A model generated the notes under the pieces. The model did no database searches. It was not told where the DNA came from and was given only the letters and a program-made list of their open reading frames with translations. The position numbers and the translations under genes are program-made. A stretch of DNA of 7,418 bases from an uncultured bacterium (GTDB lineage: Bacteria; Bacteroidota; Bacteroidia; Bacteroidales; Marinifilaceae): the NCBI GenBank assembly GCA_905215395.1, contig CAJMQA010000173.1:1-7418 (forward strand). The letters run 5' to 3'. Position 1 is the first letter of the stretch; each line of letters starts with the position of its first letter. Positions 1 through 5,326 of the stretch are shown piece after piece.

Positions 1-452
1 CTGATTTCAGTCTCCGGCATATCCTCCGCCCCGCCCAATTTTTCCCGGAGCACCAAAGCGTATACAATGCTTTAGAACATTTAAAAACCGGCCACATTAA
101 ATACGGACTGGTTACTGATGAATTTGGAAGTATACAGGGAATTATTACCCTGAAAGATATTGTCAATGTTTTGCTCGGAGAAATCTCAGAAACTCACGAA
201 GAACCGGAAATCATCCGCCGTGATGACGGTTCCCTACTGGTTGACGGCCAATGTTCATTTTACGAATTTCTGGAATATACAGAAATGGAATGCCTGTATC
301 CGGAATACGATTTCAATACCATCAGCGGATTAATTCTAAGTATACTGGAACACATTCCCCAGACAGGAGAGAAATTAAACTGGCAACATATGCAATTTGA
401 AATAGTAGATATGGATGGCGCCAGAATTGACAAGATACTGGTACATTACTGA
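1..452 (+). CDS. CBS/CorC_HlyC-domain protein (CNNM/hemolysin-C family), 3' part only
   Basis: This is the C-terminal end of a protein whose start lies left of the window; the frame is open from base 3 to the TGA at 450-452, about 149 residues. The first roughly 50 residues look like the end of a second CBS domain (LKTGHIKYGLVTDEFGSIQG followed by IITLKDIV, with the typical 'lvtDEfGs..GiiTlkDiv' ending). After an acidic linker comes a CorC_HlyC transporter-associated domain (YPEYDFNTISGLIL, then IPQTGEKL, then FEIVDMDGARIDKI). In this family an N-terminal CNNM membrane domain precedes the CBS pair, and members are linked to divalent cation (Mg/Co) handling or called hemolysins. The membrane part is outside the window, so the exact subfamily (including GldE-like proteins of Bacteroidota) cannot be decided. 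The gene converges on kdsA, and its last codons form part of a hairpin. Confidence 0.9.
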   Translation, partial: DFSLRHILRPAQFFPEHQSVYNALEHLKTGHIKYGLVTDEFGSIQGIITLKDIVNVLLGEISETHEEPEIIRRDDGSLLVDGQCSFYEFLEYTEMECLYPEYDFNTISGLILSILEHIPQTGEKLNWQHMQFEIVDMDGARIDKILVHY

Positions 453-480
453 TTAGTCTTTGACTAATCAGTAATGTACC
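440..480 (+). terminator. Perfect 19-bp hairpin between converging genes, probable terminator
   Basis: GGTACATTACTGATTAGTC (440-458) is exactly complementary to 462-480, leaving only TTT as loop. The left arm contains the last codons and the TGA stop of the CBS/CorC gene, and the right arm ends 4 nt from the kdsA stop. On the plus strand the stem is followed by GATTTTATAAT, a weak T-rich tail. On the minus strand the following sequence is not T-rich, so a plus-strand role is better supported, although a hairpin this strong could slow transcription from both sides. Confidence 0.75.
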
Positions 481-484
481 GATT

Positions 485-1291
485 TTATAATATCGCTTTC
501 CGGATGCGGACCAGTTTTTCAAGTAAACCTTCCAGTAAATCCAGACGAAGCATATTGGCTCCGTCAGATTTTGCATTTTTAGGATCCGGATGGGTCTCTA
601 TAAAGATTCCATCTGCCCCGACAGCGATACCTGCCCTTGCAATTGTCTCTATCAGTTGAGGCTGTCCTCCGGTTACTCCGCAACTCTGATTGGGTTGCTG
701 CAAAGAATGAGTAACATCTACTACCACAGGACAATGACAACTCTCCTGCATAATCCGTATGCCCCTGTAATCGACCACCAGATCCTGATACCCAAATGTC
801 GTACCCCGCTCCGTCACCATCACATTCTCATTTCCTGACTCTATCACCTTATCCACAGCAAAATGCATAGCCTCCGGAGAAAGGAACTGCCCTTTTTTTA
901 CATTCACCATTCGACCCGTTTTAGCAGCAGCCACCAAAAGATCCGTCTGCCGGCACAAAAAGGCCGGGATCTGCAGGATGTCTACATATTCAGCAGCCCT
1001 GACAGCATCCTCAGGACTGTGTACATCAGTAACCACCGGTATCTGAAAATCTTTCCGTACTTTGGCCAATATTTTCAAGGCCTTCTCATCTCCGATTCCT
1101 GTAAAGGAATCCAGACGCGAACGGTTCGCCTTTTTAAATGATCCCTTAAAAACATAGGGAATACCCAATTTATCAGTCAGTTCAGAAATATGTTCAGCAA
1201 TACGCAAAGCCATTTCCTCCCCTTCAATAACACACGGACCAGCTAATAAAAAGAACATTTCCTGATCTGTAATCTCGTTCAATATTTTCAT
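485..1291 (-). CDS. kdsA: 3-deoxy-8-phosphooctulonate synthase (KDO-8-P synthase), metal-dependent type
   Basis: The 268-residue cytoplasmic enzyme condenses phosphoenolpyruvate with D-arabinose 5-phosphate to give KDO-8-phosphate, the precursor of the KDO sugar of lipid A-linked core LPS. The full (beta/alpha)8 barrel is present. Visible motifs are LAGPCVIE (16-23), FKGSFKKANRSR (48-59), TDVH (88-91), LQIPAFLCRQTDLL (106-119), VNVKKGQFLSP (129-139), ERGTTFGY (161-168) and the IETHPDP loop (231-237). Cys20, His195, Glu232 and Asp243 match the four metal ligands of the metal-dependent class; the E. coli enzyme has Asn at the Cys position. The start is the only ATG that gives the usual family length, and no Shine-Dalgarno is visible. 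The gene lies 21 nt downstream of rarA and is probably translated from the same transcript. Identification is firm. Confidence 0.97.
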   Translation of the reverse strand: MKILNEITDQEMFFLLAGPCVIEGEEMALRIAEHISELTDKLGIPYVFKGSFKKANRSRLDSFTGIGDEKALKILAKVRKDFQIPVVTDVHSPEDAVRAAEYVDILQIPAFLCRQTDLLVAAAKTGRMVNVKKGQFLSPEAMHFAVDKVIESGNENVMVTERGTTFGYQDLVVDYRGIRIMQESCHCPVVVDVTHSLQQPNQSCGVTGGQPQLIETIARAGIAVGADGIFIETHPDPKNAKSDGANMLRLDLLEGLLEKLVRIRKAIL

Positions 1292-1312
1292 ATGATTATA
1301 ATTTGTTTTTCA

Positions 1313-2587
1313 TTACTTATATTTTTTCTTCCACCATCCCTTCAGTCTTTCCAATATCTTTAATTCAGAGGTATTGCTCTGAGGTTGATAAAAAACCCTG
1401 TTTTTCAACTCTTCAGGCATAAACTCCAACTCAACAAAATTACCGGGATAATCGTGTGCATATTTATAATCCCTTCCATAGTTCAGCTCCTTCATCAGTT
1501 TAGTAGGTGCATTGCGTAAATACAAAGGCACCTGCATATTCCCGGTTTGTTTTACTGTTGCAATAGCTGCATCTATAGCCAGGTAAGCAGAATTACTTTT
1601 AGGTGAAGTAGCCAGATAAATAACACATTCTGACAAAGGGATCCGGGCCTCAGGCATTCCGATCTTATGGATAATATCAAAACAGGCATTTGCCAGTAAC
1701 ATTGCATTAGGATTTGCCAACCCGATATCCTCCGAAGCAGAAATCAACAGACGGCGGGCAATAAATTTAGGATCTTCTCCCCCTTCCAGCATCCGGGCCA
1801 TATAATACAATGCAGCATTCGGATCACTTCCCCGGATTGACTTAATCATGGCCGAAATAATATCATAATGCTGCTCCCCATCTTTGTCATACATCAGAGG
1901 ATTTTCCTGCAATTCTCTTTTCACGGTCTCATTGTCAATGACAATCTCCGGACCAGATTGCGCACTTACAACCAATTCAATGATATTCAGCAATTTACGA
2001 GCATCTCCTCCGCAAAAAGATATCAGGGCCTCCTTTTCCCTGACAACTATATTCTTTTCTTTGAGATAAAAATCCTTTACAATGGCCCTGTCGATCAAAT
2101 TTTCCAGGTCTTTTTTTTCCTGTGCTTTCAAAACATACACCTGACAGCGCGACAACAAAGGAGAAATGACCTCAAAAGAAGGATTTTCTGTCGTAGCTCC
2201 GATTAAAGTCACCGTTCCTTTTTCTACCGCTGCCAACAAAGAATCCTGTTGAGCTTTAGAAAAACGATGGATTTCATCGATAAACAAAATGGGGTTCGGA
2301 GTATTGAAAAAACGCTGACTCTCCGCCTTCTGGATTACTTCCCGCACATCTTTTACCCCGGAACTCACAGCACTCAATACATAAAATGGCCTTTTCAACT
2401 GCTCGGCAATAATCATTGCCAAAGTAGTTTTTCCCACTCCCGGAGGTCCCCATAAAATAAACGAGGATACCACGCCCGATTCTATCATCTTCCGTAATAC
2501 CTTCCCTTTCCCTACCAAATGCTGCTGTCCAATATAATCGTCCAGTGTTTTCGGTCTCAAACGCTCTGCTAAGGGTTGATTATCCAT
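1313..2587 (-). CDS. rarA: Replication-associated recombination protein A (RarA/MgsA), AAA+ ATPase
   Basis: The 424-residue AAA+ ATPase belongs to the RarA/MgsA/WRNIP1 family, which is related to clamp-loader subunits and RuvB and acts at stalled or damaged replication forks. In order it shows an N-terminal LAERLRPKTLDDYIGQQHL (6-24), Walker A GPPGVGKTT (47-55), Walker B ILFIDEIHRF (100-109), sensor 1 GATTENPSF (130-138), an arginine-finger region LLSRCQV (144-150), sensor 2 GGDARKLLN (193-201), and the RarA-specific C-terminal half with SASEDIGLANP (283-293) and the YPG block (380-382) near the end. Length and domain order are normal. It ends in tandem stops TAA TGA. The ATG at 2587 starts right at the conserved N-terminus, and a TATCTTTG box lies 32 nt upstream. 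It leads the two-gene unit with kdsA; I see no functional link between the two products. Confidence 0.96.
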   Translation of the reverse strand: MDNQPLAERLRPKTLDDYIGQQHLVGKGKVLRKMIESGVVSSFILWGPPGVGKTTLAMIIAEQLKRPFYVLSAVSSGVKDVREVIQKAESQRFFNTPNPILFIDEIHRFSKAQQDSLLAAVEKGTVTLIGATTENPSFEVISPLLSRCQVYVLKAQEKKDLENLIDRAIVKDFYLKEKNIVVREKEALISFCGGDARKLLNIIELVVSAQSGPEIVIDNETVKRELQENPLMYDKDGEQHYDIISAMIKSIRGSDPNAALYYMARMLEGGEDPKFIARRLLISASEDIGLANPNAMLLANACFDIIHKIGMPEARIPLSECVIYLATSPKSNSAYLAIDAAIATVKQTGNMQVPLYLRNAPTKLMKELNYGRDYKYAHDYPGNFVELEFMPEELKNRVFYQPQSNTSELKILERLKGWWKKKYK

Positions 2588-2618
2588 ATCTGATTGCCAG
2601 CTTTTATAATTCTTTTTA

Positions 2619-2626
2619 CAAAGATA
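2619..2626 (-). promoter_or_regulatory. Candidate Bacteroidota-type -7 box for rarA-kdsA
   Basis: On the minus strand these bases read TATCTTTG, an exact match to the TAnnTTTG -7 consensus of Bacteroidota primary-sigma promoters. It would give a leader of about 25 nt before the rarA ATG. No TTTG box is found at the matching -33 position, so the assignment rests on the -7 box and its placement. Confidence 0.5.
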
Positions 2627-2660
2627 CTGATCTTCGGAATTATCCCCATAATTTTCATCA

Positions 2661-2709
2661 AATAAAAAGCCGGAACAGCCGTTTCTTTTCTCAACAGACT
2701 TTCCGGTTT
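2661..2709 (-). terminator. Candidate intrinsic terminator upstream of rarA
   Basis: CCGGAA (2670-2675) and TTCCGG (2701-2706) can form a 6-bp GC-rich stem with a 25-nt loop. On the minus strand the stem is followed by CTTTTTATTTG. A shorter T-rich tail (TTTAATTTT) also follows on the plus strand. It would stop transcripts coming from yhiM and the repeat element just before the rarA promoter. The long loop lowers confidence. Confidence 0.4.
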
Positions 2710-2731
2710 AATTTTCCTGTACTATAAAAAT

Positions 2732-2746
2732 GTAGGTTTCCTTTTG
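2732..2746 (+). repeat. Left outer inverted repeat
   Basis: GTAGGTTTCCTTTTG pairs with 3254-3267, with a single extra T. The similarity extends a few bases outward in degenerate form: AAAAAT precedes the left copy, and GAAATAG precedes the right copy when read on the minus strand. Confidence 0.65.
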
Positions 2747-2767
2747 TTTTCCTTCTATTGCGTCTTC

Positions 2768-2927
2768 AGTGTTTTACCCGTCAGACCTGTCGCTTTGTGC
2801 CGATCCTGTATACCGTTCTTTCACTGACTACGGGAACTCGCTTCCGCTCAGACATCCCTCCGTCGGGCGTTCAGACCGGCCAACAGGAGCCTCGTCAGTC
2901 ACTTCATAGTCTGACGGGTAAAACACT
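2768..2927 (-). repeat. Long imperfect hairpin, module 1
   Basis: The basal stem is perfect over 19 bp: AGTGTTTTACCCGTCAGAC at 2768-2786 against 2909-2927. After a mismatched stretch, pairing resumes further in, for example TCCTGT (2804-2809) with ACAGGA (2883-2888), and then patchy complementarity continues toward an apex near 2840-2850. Read on the minus strand it carries, in order, TCTGAACG (2868-2875), TGTCTGA (2848-2854), GAGTTCCC (2832-2839) and AGTGAAAGAA (2816-2825). The same four blocks occur in the same order in module 2 on the plus strand, so the two are diverged copies of one repeat family. Confidence 0.7.
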
Positions 2928-3068
2928 TCCGACTTACGTATCCGCAAATCTTTAAAGTATGGATCACCAGATAAATAACAGGATTATATGGTCCTGGAAG
3001 GTGCTCTAAGTCCGGCAGTGAGAAGTTATTGTCAGGCTCGGATCACTTTTCAATAATGCACTGCGGAA
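2928..3068. other. Spacer between the two hairpin modules
   Basis: This 141-nt spacer shows no convincing gene. It contains a direct repeat GGATCAC (2961-2967 and 3040-3046). TATGGTCCT (2987-2995) is complementary to AGGACCATA at 3090-3098 inside module 2, so it could compete with that module's own stem pairing (GGACC at 3091-3095 with GGTCC at 3225-3229). Confidence 0.4.
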
Positions 3069-3250
3069 GGTTTCGGGGATAAAGCTGAGAGGACCATAAA
3101 AACGCTGAGGATGAGCGTCTGTGTTAGTTTTTCTGAACGGCTATCGGGGTGTGTCTGACGAACGTAGTGAGGAGTTCCCCCGATAGTGAAAGAAAAGCTT
3201 ACACGACCGTCACGAAGCGCCCTGGGTCCGACAGCTTTATCCCCGAAACC
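3069..3250 (+). repeat. Long imperfect hairpin, module 2
   Basis: The basal stem is perfect over 19 bp: GGTTTCGGGGATAAAGCTG at 3069-3087 against 3232-3250. Pairing continues in blocks: GGACC (3091-3095) with GGTCC (3225-3229); a 13-nt stretch around GTGTTAG-TTTTTC with GAAAAGCTTACAC, 11 of 13 matched; and CTATCGGGG (3141-3149) with CCCCGATAG (3178-3186). The apex loop at 3150-3177 is closed by that last stem. The plus strand carries TCTGAACG (3132-3139), TGTCTGA (3152-3158), GAGTTCCC (3172-3179) and AGTGAAAGAA (3185-3194), matching module 1 in reverse orientation. Confidence 0.75.
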
Positions 3251-3253
3251 GGA

Positions 3254-3267
3254 CAAAGGAAACCTAC
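3254..3267 (-). repeat. Right outer inverted repeat
   Basis: CAAAGGAAACCTAC is the inverse of the left outer repeat at 2732-2746. It lies immediately next to the stop codon of the yhiM-type gene (3268-3270), so transcripts of that gene run straight into the element. Confidence 0.65.
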
Positions 3268-4317
3268 CTATTTCTTCGAAGTTCCGCTCTCCAGGATACT
3301 AACAATAGAGAACAGGCAAAAACAGATGGCTCCCAGTCCTACCAATACCCTGGCAGGTACAAAAAAAGCATTGTCATACAGGCCCTCTTCAAACAAAAAA
3401 GCTGCCAGAAACAGACATAACAAAGCAGTGATTACCGGTATTAACGGAATCCGGTTTGCCAATGCAAATTCCTGTTTCCAGACTTTCGCCAGTAAAATTA
3501 CTTTACTGGATATACTAAAACAAACCAACCCCAATCCCATCATGATAAAACCTGTTGTGTTTGCAGCATTTCCTACCATCGTCCCTATCACGATCAGCCC
3601 CCAGACAAAAGCCACAGTCCCCATAACCAGAACCAGCTTCGGCCAGTTTTTCCGATCCAGATCAGTGTAGGTATTCCGGATCTGTTTGGCAATACTTGCC
3701 ACCAGAGCTATCAGGCTCGTACAGATACAGGCCAATCCTCCCATCACTGTTCCGGCCACAAAATAATACCCTCCTTCACCGATACGTGAAAGTAAAACAA
3801 TCGACCAAATCCAAGCTACCAATGAAAAAATTAAAGTTAACAGTATCAATATATTCTGAGTCATAGCAGAAAAACCTGCCTTATTCAGATCATTTGTCGG
3901 ATTGGCCGAATTCGAAGGTATAAGATAAAACTTCGTTGATGAGGTCGCAGCTGTCGATACACAAGCTGCAATCAACCCTACCCCCGCAACAACATGCCCT
4001 GAAACTATAAAATTAGAATTTTCAGCTGTTCCAAAAATCCAAATCCCTAACGCAATGGTTATGCCTGCAACCAAATAGCCAAAAGCAGGAATAATGTATT
4101 TTAGTGCAGTATGAAATTTATGAATCAGCTGCCGGATAATTGTAGCTGCCGTTGCAAATAATGCCAAACAGATAGCCCCCAGAAAAAATACCACAGGGCC
4201 AGCTACTTGTCTCGCCCCGTCATCCCCGTACAAAAAAATAAACCCACCGAGAAAAAAGCAAATAAATGCCATTACTACAGGTATAGCCCTGAATAAAATA
4301 CTGATACCGTGATTCAT
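3268..4317 (-). CDS. yhiM: YhiM-family (DUF2776) inner-membrane protein
   Basis: The protein has 349 residues from the ATG at 4315-4317 and about ten hydrophobic segments. From memory it matches E. coli YhiM (about 350 residues) along its length: the N-terminus, the CVSTAATSS-KFYLIP-N block (119-136), LANRIPLIPV in the second half, and the end GLGAICFCLFSIVSILESG followed by TSKK. YhiM is an inner-membrane protein reported to aid acid resistance; its biochemical activity is unknown. The frame can be extended upstream to a TTG at 4344, but that codon lies within a likely -7 box, and the ATG gives the family length. The helices look like five two-helix repeats, with related second helices at about 38-60, 104-124, 186-208, 254-275 and 319-341. 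The stop abuts a repeat element, but the C-terminus matches the family and looks intact. Confidence 0.88.
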   Translation of the reverse strand: MNHGISILFRAIPVVMAFICFFLGGFIFLYGDDGARQVAGPVVFFLGAICLALFATAATIIRQLIHKFHTALKYIIPAFGYLVAGITIALGIWIFGTAENSNFIVSGHVVAGVGLIAACVSTAATSSTKFYLIPSNSANPTNDLNKAGFSAMTQNILILLTLIFSLVAWIWSIVLLSRIGEGGYYFVAGTVMGGLACICTSLIALVASIAKQIRNTYTDLDRKNWPKLVLVMGTVAFVWGLIVIGTMVGNAANTTGFIMMGLGLVCFSISSKVILLAKVWKQEFALANRIPLIPVITALLCLFLAAFLFEEGLYDNAFFVPARVLVGLGAICFCLFSIVSILESGTSKK

Positions 4318-4341
4318 AATTTTACAATTAAAATTAATTTT

Positions 4342-4349
4342 CAAATGTC
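4342..4349 (-). promoter_or_regulatory. Candidate -7 box for yhiM
   Basis: On the minus strand these bases read GACATTTG, one mismatch from TAnnTTTG in the first base. It lies 24 nt upstream of the ATG at 4317, giving a leader of roughly 18 nt. No good -33 box is visible. If real, it rules out the TTG at 4342-4344 as a start codon, because the two overlap. Confidence 0.4.
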
Positions 4350-4373
4350 ATCACGATATACGTAAATTGGCAG

Positions 4374-4415
4374 ATAACGGTTACAGAACCCCATTTGCAG
4401 GCCCCGAACCGTTAT
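4374..4415 (-). terminator. Inverted repeat between the ROK gene and yhiM, possible terminator
   Basis: ATAACGGTT (4374-4382) and AACCGTTAT (4407-4415) form a perfect 9-bp stem around a 24-nt loop, 7 nt after the stop of the ROK gene. The minus-strand sequence beyond the stem (CTGCCAATTTACG) lacks a T-run, so it is a poor intrinsic terminator. It could instead be an RNA-processing hairpin or an operator for the downstream yhiM promoter. Confidence 0.4.
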
Positions 4416-4422
4416 ATATCTA

Positions 4423-5313
4423 TTAATCGCACAAAGCCGCAGCTCCCGCAATAATTGCAGAAGTCGTATCAGCCATCGTTACAATAGAAGCATTAATTCC
4501 ATTAGCTTTCATATATCTATCGATCAGAGGCAGAAAATATTGTTCAGATAATACCATTCCCCCTCCGATAACTAAGGTATCAGCCTTAAACCGCTTCATA
4601 AACGATAACATAATTTCCCCGAAAGCATTAGCAAATTCCTGAAAAATTTGTTCCGTTTCAGCAGTATATTTCCCGGCATGGTAAAAATCAATCATTCCCT
4701 TGACTCCTTTTATTACTTCTCCCGTCAATTCTGTAAAACGTTTCTCAAACCAACGGGTAGAAACATAGTCTTCAGCAATCACTCCGCGGAAAGGATAATT
4801 CCACAATTCGCCTCCAATAGGCACTCCCGGACCATAAGTGGCATAGCAACCGTCTACAATAAAACAGGCACCAAAACCTGTACCCAAAGTCACACCGATC
4901 AGATGCCCGTCCTTGTTTCCCCTCAATCTCCAGGCTCCCATACCAAATGCAGCAGCATCATTGGTAAACAAGATACATCCCGGAGCAATACCTGTTACAC
5001 GGCTCAATTCCTGACGGATATTCAATCCTTTCAGAGAAGCAAATTTATGTTCAGCCATAGCAATACCCTGCACAAAATCAAAAGGTGAAGGAATAGCAAC
5101 TCCAATTCCACGAATCACCTTGTCTCCAGCTTTCCCCATACAACTTTTCAAAGCCTGCTCCCAGGCAGCTAGGATAACTCCAGCTGAAAGACTTTCAGAT
5201 ACTTTCACTTCGATATAAGTATCCTTTACCGGCATACATCCATTCAGATTCACTAACTGGCAAGCAATGTGTGACCCACCAATATCCACACCCAATACAT
5301 AAATATCTTCCAT
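4423..5313 (-). CDS. ROK-family sugar kinase-like protein
   Basis: The 296-residue protein has the actin-like ATPase fold of ROK proteins, a family of cytoplasmic glucokinases, fructokinases and related sugar kinases plus transcriptional repressors. Motifs seen are phosphate-1 DIGGSH (10-15), the catalytic-type Asp in TNDAAAFG (117-124; Asp119), phosphate-2 LGTGFG (143-148), GGELW (167-171) where Glu169 may take the sugar-contacting role, and the adenosine-side LVIGGG (247-252). There is no N-terminal helix-turn-helix, so it is not a NagC/XylR-type repressor. The GHxxxxxxGxxCxCGxxGC zinc signature is missing: the segment is short and reads GELWNYPFRGVIAEDYVS, so EDYVS aligns with the usual LEAYAS. 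The substrate cannot be read from the sequence. It starts 13 nt after the helicase stop and probably shares its transcript. Confidence 0.88.
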   Translation of the reverse strand: MEDIYVLGVDIGGSHIACQLVNLNGCMPVKDTYIEVKVSESLSAGVILAAWEQALKSCMGKAGDKVIRGIGVAIPSPFDFVQGIAMAEHKFASLKGLNIRQELSRVTGIAPGCILFTNDAAAFGMGAWRLRGNKDGHLIGVTLGTGFGACFIVDGCYATYGPGVPIGGELWNYPFRGVIAEDYVSTRWFEKRFTELTGEVIKGVKGMIDFYHAGKYTAETEQIFQEFANAFGEIMLSFMKRFKADTLVIGGGMVLSEQYFLPLIDRYMKANGINASIVTMADTTSAIIAGAAALCD

Positions 5314-5326
5314 AACTTTACTTTAT

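Larger units (their letters stand above)
2732..3267. repeat. Compound inverted-repeat element, no credible coding content
   Basis: The interval between rarA and yhiM is bounded by GTAGGTTTCCTTTTG (2732-2746) and its near-exact inverse CAAAGGAAACCTAC (3254-3267); one T differs. Inside lie two long imperfect hairpins, 2768-2927 and 3069-3250, described separately, joined by a 141-nt spacer. The right outer repeat touches the TAG stop of yhiM directly. Short open frames exist on both strands, but they run through the hairpin arms and resemble no family I know. The outline (terminal inverted repeats, about 536 bp, no transposase) resembles a non-autonomous mobile element or a composite of repetitive extragenic palindromes. 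No clear target duplication is visible. The function is unknown. Confidence 0.6.

Noticed and set aside
2758..2955. Plus-strand open frame of 65 codons across hairpin module 1.
   Set aside because: Same reason: the stem sequence explains it, and composition and context do not suggest coding.
3050..3256. Minus-strand open frame of 68 codons within the repeat region.
   Set aside because: It runs through both arms of hairpin module 2, its sequence is dictated by the palindromes, it matches no family I know, and it lacks a promoter of its own. Similar repeats often create false small genes.
2732..3267. Integron attC sites or a CRISPR array as an explanation of the palindromes.
   Set aside because: There are no repeated units with regular spacers, no attC core sites flanking cassette genes, and no integrase or cas gene in the window.
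2732..3267. Complete insertion sequence.
   Set aside because: No transposase or fragment of one can be read in any frame. Only a non-autonomous element remains possible.
3149..3670. Plus-strand open frame of 173 codons.
   Set aside because: Most of it lies antisense to the well-supported yhiM-type gene and the rest in the repeat element. The product resembles nothing recognisable.
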